NCBI GenBank assembly: GCA_963920705.1
Contig: OY987239.1
Location: forward strand, 12,759,004 to 12,823,003
Source: Odiellus spinosus
Lineage: Eukaryota > Arthropoda > Arachnida > Opiliones > Phalangiidae
Direction: 5' to 3'
DNA length: 64,000 nt
The notes beneath the pieces were generated by a model. The model was not told the DNA's origin and ran no database searches. It worked only from the letters and a program-made list of their open reading frames with translations. Shown here piece by piece: positions 37,547 through 46,793 of this stretch (position 1 is its first letter; every line of letters starts with the position of its first letter). A program made the translations under genes and the position numbers.

Positions 37547-40500
37547 ATGATTCGAAGTTCAATTTTTACGTTTATAGCTATTCTGGGTATCATATTATTC
37601 GCTAACTACCAAGAATTTTCGGTACAAGCCTTGGAATTCGGATGCGCTAGCGATTACTGTGATAAATTTCAAAAAACTTGCGAAAATATTGATTTAGAAG
37701 ATGTAAAAGGACGAATTTTAAAAAACGCGACTAAATGTGGTTGTTGCGATGTAATGATGATTTCTTTGAGTGAGTAAAAGTTTAAATTATCTTATACTGA
37801 ACATTAAAGGGAGAATGAAATGATATTTTTTTAAATTTGTTTTACTAGTTGATTAATCCTGTTTAAATGATAAGAAAATGATAAAAAAACACTTGTTGTT
37901 GGGTTACATTATCCCTTTATCACTCTTAATTAATAAATAATAATTAACTTCTTCATTTTCCCTTTAAAAAACACTCAGTTTCGGTCAATTATAATTTGAT
38001 TAGTTAATAAATTAGCGTGAAACGATTCGTGGAATTTTACACTATAAGTAACGTAGCGCTATCTATTATAGGGTTTAAATTTAATAATATATTTACGTTT
38101 AATTAACACAAAATTTGGTTTTAGAGTGATTTAACAATTATTTTAACTTTTAAATTAAGTTATATTAATATTATAAGTTAGTGTTCAACATGTTTTGAGT
38201 TTGTGAACACTAGACGTCAGTATTTTATTGATTAAAAGATTTATTTTTGCATTGCGCGCGTTAATCAAACTAGTTTCCTGTCTGAATGCAGACTAACTGA
38301 GTTATATCTTGATTATAATACGAATACAGGCAGGTTTTAGCTTGGTCCTTCCTAAAATTAGCGAGGATTTATCTAAATTAGTAGTTTTCCACCTAAAATT
38401 AGTAGTTTTCAACCTAAAATTAGTAGTTTTCGATCTAAAATTTGTATTTTTCCACCTAAAATTCGTATTTTTCCACCTAAAATTCGTATTTTTCGACCTA
38501 CAATTAGTAATTTTCGACCTACAATTAGTAGTTTTCGACCTACAATTAGTAGTTTTCGACCTAAAATTAGTAGTTTTCGACCTAAAATTGGTAGTTTTCG
38601 ACCTAAAATTGGTAGTTTTCGACCTAAAATTGGTAGTTTTCGACCTAAAATTGGTAGTTTTCGACCTAAAATTGGTAGTTTTCGACCTAAAATTGGTAGT
38701 TTTCGACCTAAAATTGGTAGTTTTCGACCTAAAATTGGTAGTTTTCGACCTAAAATTGGTAGTTTTCGACCTAAAATTGGTAGTTTTCGACCTAAAATTG
38801 GTAGTTTTCGACCTAAAATTGGTAGTTTTCGACCTAAAATTGGTAGTTTTCGACCTAAAATTGGTAGTTTTCGACCTAAAATTGGTAGTTTTCGACCTAA
38901 AATTGGTAGTTTTCGACCTAAAATTGGTAGTTTTCGACCTAAAATTGGTAGTTTTCGACCTAAAATTGGTAGTTTTCGACCTAAAATTAGTAGTTTTCGA
39001 CCTAAAATTAGTAGTTTTCGACCTAAAATTAGTAGTTTTCGACCTAAAATTAGTAGTTTTCGACCTAAAATTATTAGTTTTCGACCTAAAATTAGTAGTT
39101 TTCGACCTAAAATTAATAGGTTTATTTTACAGAAAAGGGTGAAGTTTGCGCAATGACGGAAAACAAACCCATTCCAAGAAGCGAATGCGGTGATCAATTG
39201 ATGTGTATTAACGATTCACCAAACCCAAAATGCAAAGAAGGTACGTTACCATATTATTAAACATAATTTATAACAGTTAATGTCAGCCTCACTTTAAAAA
39301 ATAATATTATTAATTGATAATAAATTATATTTAAATTAAAAGCTACCACGAAATGCATGGCTGATTTGCTCGCCTTTGAAAGAGATATTGGAAAACAAGA
39401 ATTAACAACGGGTAAACCTAAACCAAAATGCAACGAAGTTGGACATTACGAAGCAGTGCAGTGTAAAGCGGGATTAATGTAAAATTAATTATCAATTTTA
39501 ATTTAAAATAACAGCTAAGTTAAATATTATCAGAGCTTATATAATAATTAAATTAATTTAATGTCTAATTCTTAATTTAACCAAAACTAATTAATCTCTT
39601 CTAAGGTGCAAATGCGTTGATAAAGATGGTAATAGGATATTCGGAGAAGCTCCATATTCCAAAGATCTCAACATGAATTGTCGTAAGTAAATGTTTTTAG
39701 AAAATAAGTATATCATTACTATCGGCATATATTTTTATTACCAAAAGTCTTTAAGTTCATTCAATAAAAGTAAACAACGCCCCGTAGCTTATTAATATCA
39801 GAAGCCGATGAAACCCTCCTTTGAAGTCTATTACTCCCGGGTCTTGTCTACCCCTCTCTGTATGGGATAGTTTCAAAAAGCGCGATTCGTACGCCTCCTA
39901 ACGGTAGATATTTTCGGAGCGGGAGTTCGTCCACCGAATATCTCTAGCAGCCTCGGAGTTCGTCAAAAAAACGTCGTCGTTTGTGGAGAGAGAGAATTTC
40001 CAATTTTCCGTAGACAGGGGGGTATGAAGTAGGACCCCTCCGATCTCGGAAAATTGGGAATTTTACCCATACAGAGAGGCGCGCTATATCGAACATTAGA
40101 GTAGTTGACTTCAAAGGAGGGTTTCATCGGCTTCTGCTATCAGTAAAGGCCCATCAATTATAACTACCCAAAAAAAGTCATCACCCCTGTCTGAGTAATT
40201 TGCAGTCATAGACTTTTGGTATAATTCTCAATAGAATGCTCGAGAGATATTGATCGGTATGTCAAAACCGGATTGTTGGACGAAGACAGCGATTATTTCA
40301 TGAGATGCTTGGCAAATGGTGATTACGACGGACCCCAATGTACAAGTACTCAATGTTACTGTATTGGAAAAAATGGCGAGCTCAGAAGTCAACAAGTACC
40401 TAGACTAAATGGAACGGCAATCCTGCCTTGTTGTAAGTTATGGTTTAATTAACGCTAATTACGATTTTGTAATTAAAATGAGAGGAATTTCAAAAATAGG

Positions 40501-41931
40501 GTAGGGTCTCCTATCTCTGAACGTTTTTTATCAAATCCGAGATCTCTTTGTTTTGAGGCGGTTTTAAAAACGGTCTAATTAATTAGGCTAATTATCGCGT
40601 TTAGCTAATTAGGGTCGTATCTTCTCCGGATATTTTCCTAGAGTGTTGAAACTTCGTTCCCCGAATAGCCCCTTTCTTAATCTACAAAATAAGCCCTTCC
40701 ATCTTTAAATCGATCCAATCAAAGTTAAGTTATAAATTTTTAAATGAAAGTGTTCGGAAATGAAGCGTTCAGATTTAGGAGAGCTGATTAGTTTTTGTAT
40801 TTTACTTAAAGTTGACGCTAAAATACACTACAAGAACTTCATCACACCGTGTCTAAGGGAAAGACAAGAATTAAAGAATCAAACTAAAGAATTTGAGGAT
40901 AAAGGCATAACGGTATTAGGGATTGATTGGCCCAAATGCGATTTTGATGGATTTTACGCTCCTAAACAATGTCGCGACTCGGAGTAAGTTTAATATAATT
41001 ACTATAAGAATTATGACGTAGAAGAAAATCCGTGTTTTTGATTGGTTCGAAGTGTTTCGCGACCTTTTTTCGAGCCAATTATCGTTGACCATGACCAGAA
41101 GCCGATGAAACCCTCCTTTGAAGTCTACTACTCTAATGTTCGATATAGCGCTCCTCTCTGTATGGGTAAAATTCCCAATTTTCCGAGATCGGAGGGGTCC
41201 TACTTCATACCCCCCTGTCTACGGAAAATTGGAAATTCTCTCTCTCCACAAACGACGACGTTTTTTTGACGAACTCCGAGGCTGCTAGAGATATTCGCTC
41301 GACGAACTCCCGCTCCGAAAATATCTACCGTTAGGAGGCGTACGAATCGCGCTTTTTGAGAATAACCCATACAGAGAGGGGTAGACAAGACCCGGGAGTA
41401 ATAGACTTCAAAGGAGGGTTTCATCGGCTTCTGATCCTAGCAAAATATGAATTTCTAAAATATTGGTTTTTAAATCATTTTTAATTTCTTTGGCTAAATA
41501 CTAGCAGCTAATTTTAATTATCTAGGTGTTATTGCTCAGATAAATTTGGTAAACGCTACCAATCAACTGGGGTTAAAAGATACAGCAAAGAAGAACAAAA
41601 TATGCATTATTGCAGTAAGACACTTTTGCATTTAGTCTTATAGACTTTTGACCATAATCAGAAGTTTTTATTTTTAATTTTTATTTAAGATTGCGTTCGT
41701 GAAAAGGATTATTTGAAAGACATAGTAACCCGAGCTAATCAATTTTCTCAATACAAATGCCAACCAAATGGAGATTATCTACCGATTCAATGTACAACAT
41801 CATTTTGTTTTTGCGTTGATCCAGAGAATGGCTATCAAGAAGGTGAAACTAGACTAATTTCGGCTAGAACCGAACTAACAGCTTGTTACAAAGATGAATA
41901 CGAAGTCTATCTCGACATTAGATTTGATTAA
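37547..41931 (+). CDS. secreted protein with four thyroglobulin type-1 repeats
   Basis: Eight exons join in phase: 37547-37769, 39133-39240, 39343-39478, 39606-39682, 40235-40432, 40812-40983, 41526-41614 and 41690-41931 (TAA). They give 414 aa. Residues 1-28 form a signal peptide (IFTFIAILGIILFA core). Residues ~31-110 are Cys-rich with a CGCCDV motif and a later CGDQLMC, resembling an IGFBP-type N-terminal domain. Four thyroglobulin type-1 repeats follow (~114-181, 183-247, 262-334, 336-402). Each has a QC pair and a CxC variant (CKCV, CYCI, CYCS, CFCV) of the family CWCV motif. Such proteins are extracellular; many inhibit cysteine or aspartic proteases (thyropins). Inhibition here is inference. 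MITE copies 9 and 10 lie in its introns, a 21-bp array fills intron 1, and copy 11 starts 20 bp after the stop. Confidence 0.88.
37806..37918. mobile_element. element C, short internal-deletion derivative
   Basis: A 113-bp segment has both element-C ends (AAAGGGAGAATG and TACATTATCCCTTT) and the ACACTTGTTGTTGGGTTACA sub-terminal sequence, but no central part. It lies in intron 1 of the thyropin-like gene. Confidence 0.65.
38381..39115. repeat. 21-bp minisatellite in intron 1 of the thyropin-like gene
   Basis: About 35 units of CTAAAATTGGTAGTTTTCGA plus C. The central units carry GGTAG, and both flanks carry AGTAG and other variants. The unit is 21 bp, so long frames stay open on both strands (LKLVVFD plus, LGRKLPI minus). 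The array ends 17 bp before the acceptor of exon 2, so it is intronic, not coding. Confidence 0.93.
39799..40136 (+). mobile_element. CAGAAG MITE, copy 9
   Basis: This 338-bp copy lies in intron 4 of the thyropin-like gene. The immediate flanks do not match each other, but both match the flanks of copy 4 in inverted orientation: the CTATCAG right flank is the complement of the copy-4 left flank CTGATAG. Confidence 0.92.
41096..41433 (-). mobile_element. CAGAAG MITE, copy 10
   Basis: This 338-bp copy lies in intron 6 of the thyropin-like gene. The flanks CCATGAC and ATCCTAG do not match, so the locus was rearranged after insertion or the copy arose by conversion or recombination with another member. 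Confidence 0.9.
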
Positions 41932-41950
41932 ATTCTATTATATATTAAAA

Positions 41951-42287
41951 CAGAAGCCGATGAAACCCTCCTTTGAAGTCTATTACTCCCGGGTCTTGTC
42001 TACCCCTCTCTGTATGGGTTAGTTTCAAAAAGCGCGATTCGTACGCCTCCTAACGGTAGATATTTTCGGAGCGGGAGTTCGTCCACCGAATATCTCTAGC
42101 AGCCTCGGAGTTCGTCAAAAAAACGTCGTCGTTTGTGGAGAGAGAGAATTTCCAATTTTCCGTAGACAGGGGGGATGAAGTAGGACCCCTTCTAACTCGT
42201 AAAATTGTGAATTTTACCCATACAGAGAGGAGCGCTATATCGAACATTAGAGTAGTAGACTTCAAAGGAGGGTTTCATCGGCTTCGG
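41951..42287 (+). mobile_element. CAGAAG MITE, copy 11, probably in a 3'UTR
   Basis: This 337-bp copy has a perfect ATTAAAA target duplication and a mutated last base pair (CTTCGG). It begins 20 bp after the stop codon of the thyropin-like gene and ends just before an AATAAA. Confidence 0.92.
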
Positions 42288-42292
42288 ATTAA

Positions 42293-42298
42293 AATAAA
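42293..42298 (+). terminator. candidate poly(A) signal of the thyropin-like gene
   Basis: AATAAA overlaps the right copy of the MITE target duplication. No AATAAA occurs between the stop codon at 41931 and the MITE, so this is the first canonical signal downstream. Confidence 0.5.
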
Positions 42299-42352
42299 AA
42301 ATGTTTTATAAGAAAATTAAAAATTTGAAGCCTTATTTTCGTTAATTAATTT

Positions 42353-42746
42353 AAAGGGATAGTGTAACCGAATAAAGATTAGGTTTTTTTTATCATTTCC
42401 TTATTGTTTAAATAGGGCTAATAAATCAGTAAACAAATATTAAAGTTATTAGGAAAATAGGCTTAGCTGGTTTCATGGTTATCAGCTGAATTTCTACGCA
42501 TTGAGGAGTCAGCGACCAATGAGCAAAGGCCAATCAATAAGGCTAGATTTTGATGATGCATTCGATTGGTTAATGACTCTTTAATGCAAAGAATTCACGT
42601 GATCTCCATGAATCCAGCTAAGCCTATTTTTTAAATAGTAAGTTTTAAATTTATTTATAGTGTTAATATTTATTTGTAATTTAGTTTTAATGTTGTATTA
42701 GGCCTATTTAAATGGTAAGGAATCGATTAGCTTACATTATCTCTTT
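42353..42746. mobile_element. foldback element C, copy 3
   Basis: The ends AAAGGGATAGTGTAACC and ..TTACATTATCTCTTT are inverted. The interior has AATAGGCTTAGCTGG, ATGAATCCAGCTAAGCCTA and a central dyad (CAGCGACCAATGAGC with GATTGGTTAATGACT). It fills the space between two convergent genes. Confidence 0.8.
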
Positions 42747-42821
42747 AAATTAAAACAATACAATTAAGTTAATTTCACATAAATTATTTACAGTAATGTC
42801 TTTGGAAAACAGAAGTTTTTT

Positions 42822-44840
42822 TTAAGAGATCTGTTCTTCCTTGACGTGTACGGTTTCGGGTAGCTCGACTTTGACTTTCAGGCACATTGGTACAGAAACG
42901 TAAAAAAGTTTATGAACTACTTCGGGTATTCGCAACTTCTCGATGTCACTGAAAGATTCGTCGCGTTGTTCGCATACGCGAGTCTGAACTTCCACGGATG
43001 TTCCTTCGCTCGAGACATCGCCATCAGGAACGTCATCATTTTCATCATGACGATTGATATCATTCGATAGGGTTGACGAATGAATTCGGTCACGATGGAT
43101 TTTCAAATTACTTTTTTGATTGCAAGAATATTCGCAAGCGTCGCGTTTAAAAGATTTGATCTTCGAATGAATAGTTTTATGAGGCTTCAAATTGTATTTG
43201 TTAAGCGTTGAGAATTCGCATTCGTCGCATTTGAAGAGTTTGTTCTTGGAATGAATCAATTTATGGCTTTTCAAATTGCTTTGATGGTAGCAAGAATATT
43301 CGCAGGCGTCGCATTTAAAAGGTTTGTAGCCCGAATGAATCGCTTTATGACGCTCCAAATGTTGTTTACGGTGTGTTGAAAAGTCGCATATCGAGTCTTC
43401 AGTCTTCGAATCAATTAATTCGTGAGCATTCAAATATCTTTTCTGCCCTAGTGAATAGTCGCATTTAAAAGGTTTGATATTCGAATGAGTACCTTTATGA
43501 AAGTTCAAAGATTGTATATATTTGGTTGAGAAATCGCATTCGTCGCATTTGAAGCGTTTTCTCTCCTCGTGAATCACATTGTGACCGAATAAACTATCTT
43601 TACGATGGGTGGAAAATTCGCATTTGTCGCATTTAAAGCTTTTCAATTCCGAGTGAGTCAGTTGGTGAGACTTCAAAGAATATTTACGATGCGTGGAATA
43701 ATCGCATTTGTCGCATTTAAAGCTTTTCAATTCCGAGTGCGTCAGTTGGTGAGACTTCAAAGAATATTTACGACGCGTGGAATAATCGCAATTGTCGCAT
43801 TTAAAGCTCTTCAATTCCGAGTGCGTTAGTTGGTGAGACTTTAAACTATCTTTACGATGGGTTGAAAAGTCGCATTTGTCGCATTTAAAGCTTTTCAATT
43901 CAGAGTGAGTTATTTCGTGGGACTTTAAATATGCTTTACGATGTGTGGAATAATCGCATTTGTCGCATTTAAAGCTTTTTAATTCCGAGTGCGTCAGTTG
44001 GTGAAACTTCAAAGTATCTTTACGACGCGTGGAATAATCGCATTTGTCGCATTTAAAGTTTTTCAATTCCGAGTGCGTCAGTTGGTGAGACTTCAAATGA
44101 TACTTATAACGCGTGGAATAATCGCATTTGTCGCATTTAAAGCTTATTAATTCCGAGTGCGTCAGTTGGTGAGACTTCAAATGATACTTATTACGCGTGG
44201 AATAATCGCATTTGTCGCATTTAAAGCTTATTAATTCCGAGTGCGTCAGTTGGTGAGACTTCAAATGATACTTATTACGCGTGGAATAATCGCATTTGTC
44301 GCATTTAAAGCTTATTAATTCCGAGTGCGTCAGTTGGTGAGACTTCAAATGATACTTATTACGCGTGGAATAATCGCATTTGTCGCATTTAAAGCTTATT
44401 AATTCCGAGTGCGTCAGTTGGTGAGACTTCAAATGATACTTATAACGCGTGGAATAATCGCATTTGTCGCATTTAAAGCTTATTAATTCCGAGTGCGTCA
44501 GTTGGTGAGACTTCAAATGATACTTATTACGCGTGGAATAATCGCATTTGTCGCATTTAAAGCTTATTAATTCCGAGTGCGTCAGTTGGTGAGACTTCAA
44601 ATGATACTTATTACGCGTGGAATAATCGCATTTGTCGCATTTGTACGGATCGCGTTGAAACGGAGCGCTGTTAGAATTGCTCGATGGACGAAGTTGGTTT
44701 TCGGTGTCCCGAGCGGAACTTGTTGCAACCAGAACTCCTTCGATTTCATCTTCGGGTTCTTTTTTGACGTTCGCGACGGGTTCGCCAATTTCTAACTTGA
44801 CTTTGACGCATTCTTCGGGCTTGTATTTACAATTCATCAT
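42822..44840 (-). CDS. single-exon C2H2 zinc-finger protein, 19 finger units
   Basis: A 672-aa ORF starts at ATG ATG (44840). Residues ~1-65 are acidic and lysine-rich with VKxE motifs (VKKEPED); a similar short motif (HVKEEQIS) ends the protein. Between them are 19 28-residue C2H2 units of the FKCDKCDYSTxxKxxLKSHQ type joined by THSEL linkers, suggesting a nuclear DNA-binding factor. Units 1-7 (and partly 8-12) are nearly identical at the DNA level and differ mainly at one helix position (RNKYHL or RYKYHL). Three C-terminal units are damaged: unit 15 (FKCDYSLGQ) lacks the second Cys and has ASP for the last His, unit 16 lacks the first Cys, and unit 19 has FKRD for FKCD. There is no ZAD or KRAB domain. 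No orthologue is recognised. A 5' exon cannot be excluded. Confidence 0.88.
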   Translation of the reverse strand: MMNCKYKPEECVKVKLEIGEPVANVKKEPEDEIEGVLVATSSARDTENQLRPSSNSNSAPFQRDPYKCDKCDYSTRNKYHLKSHQLTHSELISFKCDKCDYSTRNKYHLKSHQLTHSELISFKCDKCDYSTRYKYHLKSHQLTHSELISFKCDKCDYSTRNKYHLKSHQLTHSELISFKCDKCDYSTRNKYHLKSHQLTHSELISFKCDKCDYSTRNKYHLKSHQLTHSELISFKCDKCDYSTRYKYHLKSHQLTHSELKNFKCDKCDYSTRRKDTLKFHQLTHSELKSFKCDKCDYSTHRKAYLKSHEITHSELKSFKCDKCDFSTHRKDSLKSHQLTHSELKSFKCDNCDYSTRRKYSLKSHQLTHSELKSFKCDKCDYSTHRKYSLKSHQLTHSELKSFKCDKCEFSTHRKDSLFGHNVIHEERKRFKCDECDFSTKYIQSLNFHKGTHSNIKPFKCDYSLGQKRYLNAHELIDSKTEDSICDFSTHRKQHLERHKAIHSGYKPFKCDACEYSCYHQSNLKSHKLIHSKNKLFKCDECEFSTLNKYNLKPHKTIHSKIKSFKRDACEYSCNQKSNLKIHRDRIHSSTLSNDINRHDENDDVPDGDVSSEGTSVEVQTRVCEQRDESFSDIEKLRIPEVVHKLFYVSVPMCLKVKVELPETVHVKEEQIS

Positions 44841-45958
44841 TTTTCTTTAAGAGCCTTAAACACGATCCAACGTAATTGACGCTTAAAAGATCGATACGTA
44901 TAATTGAAAGATATCGTAACTAAACAGGATATTCGTTTTAATTCGTTTAGATCTTCGATTAACGGCGTCCGCGTTAAATGAGAATGCTAGAGAGACGCGA
45001 TACGTTTAGACGTCAACCAGAATCAAGGGGGTGAAATCCTATCAAAGGTGGGAAAGGGGTTTGGATTGGCTGAAAAGTCGATAAGTGGACGAATTACGCA
45101 AAGTCTGATTTAAACCTTCGCTCTTGAGAAAAAATTCTTCATTTAATATTAACCTAGTTCAACGTAACCCATTCCGAGTGTAATACGTTCATGGATAAAC
45201 TGTTGCTTTATGTCGTTCCATTAGTAGAAAGGGTGGGAGTTTTAGTAATCATTTATAAGAACGCGGACGTGAAAACATTGGTTTGCTTTTAAGAAGACGC
45301 GGCTAAAAGCCACTAGGGAGCGCGCCTGACGTCCCGATTCAATCTAGGTGTACTAAACGGACAGTTACTAAACCTATAACCATTCCATTATAAAAACATA
45401 CGCTGATGATGGGTTTAAGTAACCATAGTCACGCGTGACAAAATCAATAGAACATTTGTTTTTTGTTAGTTTAACCTAGAACACTCGTAAAGTAAGCAGC
45501 TATATTTAATTTTTCATATTCAATATTTTATATGACGTATTTATTTCTCTACCGAAATTAACCAGAATTTTCTTACGAAAGATATGCCTTATATCATTGG
45601 TCTCGCGAGTATGAACTGTAGGCTCTACAATAGCGACATCACGTGACCATAATTATGACGTAGATTGCGGTGAATTTTTATTTTAAATATTTCGAAAAGC
45701 GGTGATTGTAAAGTATGTATTTTTACTGTCGCGGTAATTGTCGAGTTTATTATTTGTTTCTGATAACATTGAATAAAAATGGAAGAGAAATAACGTTTAT
45801 TTCATTTGACAAATAATGTCAACTTGGAGCGTTATCTAAGCTAACGAATTTGACCATTTGATGTTGTTGGTCGCGATGATATCAGCCACTAACAACGTCA
45901 AATGCCAACAATAAGTACAAAGAAACAGAGCCGATACAAAATAAAAGGGCTAGTATAA
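44841..45958. other. upstream region of the zinc-finger gene
   Basis: The promoter of the minus-strand zinc-finger gene is expected here. A CRE-like CCTGACGTCCC lies near 45325. Positions 45622-45745 are a second-family MITE fragment (GGCTCTACAATAGCGAC, CACGTGACCATAATTATGAC). No other gene is visible. Confidence 0.45.
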
Positions 45959-46069
45959 ATGATAGATTCGTTGTTTCGTGATAAAAATGAAACTACACCT
46001 AGTTACTCTTCTAGCTACACATTTTTGGACATCCTAGACAATTACTCGTGGTTAAAAGTAGGGTATAAG

Positions 46070-46540
46070 TACGCTGAACAATTATTTGTGGTAAAAGGTA
46101 GGAACTATGTTGGACAATTACTTGTGGTACAAGGTAGGAACTATGATGGACAATTACTTGTGGTAAAAGGTGGGAACTATGTTGGACAATTACTTGTGGT
46201 ACAAGGTAGGAACTATGATGGACAATTACTTATGGTAAAAGGTAGGAACTATGTTGGACAATTACTTGTGGTAAAAGGTGGGAACTATGCTGGACAATTA
46301 CTTGTGGTAAAAGGTGGGAACTATGCTGGACAATTACTTGTAGTTAAATAGTAGGGTAGGACAATTACTTGTGGTAAAAGGTAGGAACTATGATGGACAA
46401 TTACTTGTGGTAAAAGGTGGGAACTATGCTGGACAATTACATGTAGTTAAATAGTAGGGTATGACAATAACTTGTAAATTGGAGGATATAACTATGATGG
46501 ACAATTACTTGTAGTAAATAGTAGGAACTATGGGATTCTG
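46070..46540. repeat. 36-bp minisatellite
   Basis: About 11 imperfect units of GGACAATTACTTGTGGTAAA plus AGGTAGGAACTATGTT. Because the unit is 36 bp, a plus-strand frame (from ATG 45959) reads a 12-residue repeat GQLLVVKGRNYV until 46351. A TAGTAGGGTA interruption then breaks it. The ORF is probably a by-product; there is no signal peptide or recognised domain. Confidence 0.85.
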
Positions 46541-46793
46541 GGTATTCTATCCTTAGAATCTAAATCCACAGAATTTAGTACAACAAGTAAGGAGTTAGAC
46601 TTGTACTTAAAGAAAGAGTAAGGCGATAATGAGATTATTGAGGTAATATGGAGGAGGGAAATGTGCCCGGCCTAGAAGCCTGGAAAGAGAAAGGTAGCTA
46701 ACCACGCCTACATAAACGTGACGTCACTATTCGACAGGGAAATAAAGCCCAACATCGATCCGACCCCCAGTTAAGTTTCGAATCTGAGGCTAG

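Noticed and set aside
38309-39197. Long ORFs on both strands (LKLVVFD and LGRKLPI repeats)
   Set aside because: The 21-bp array is flanked by correct splice sites of the thyropin-like gene, so it is intronic.
18317-42265. Recurrent 60-84 codon ORFs (MKPSFEVYYS and MKSTT types)
   Set aside because: They map exactly to the CAGAAG MITE copies on both strands; the repeated sequence is the element, not a gene family.
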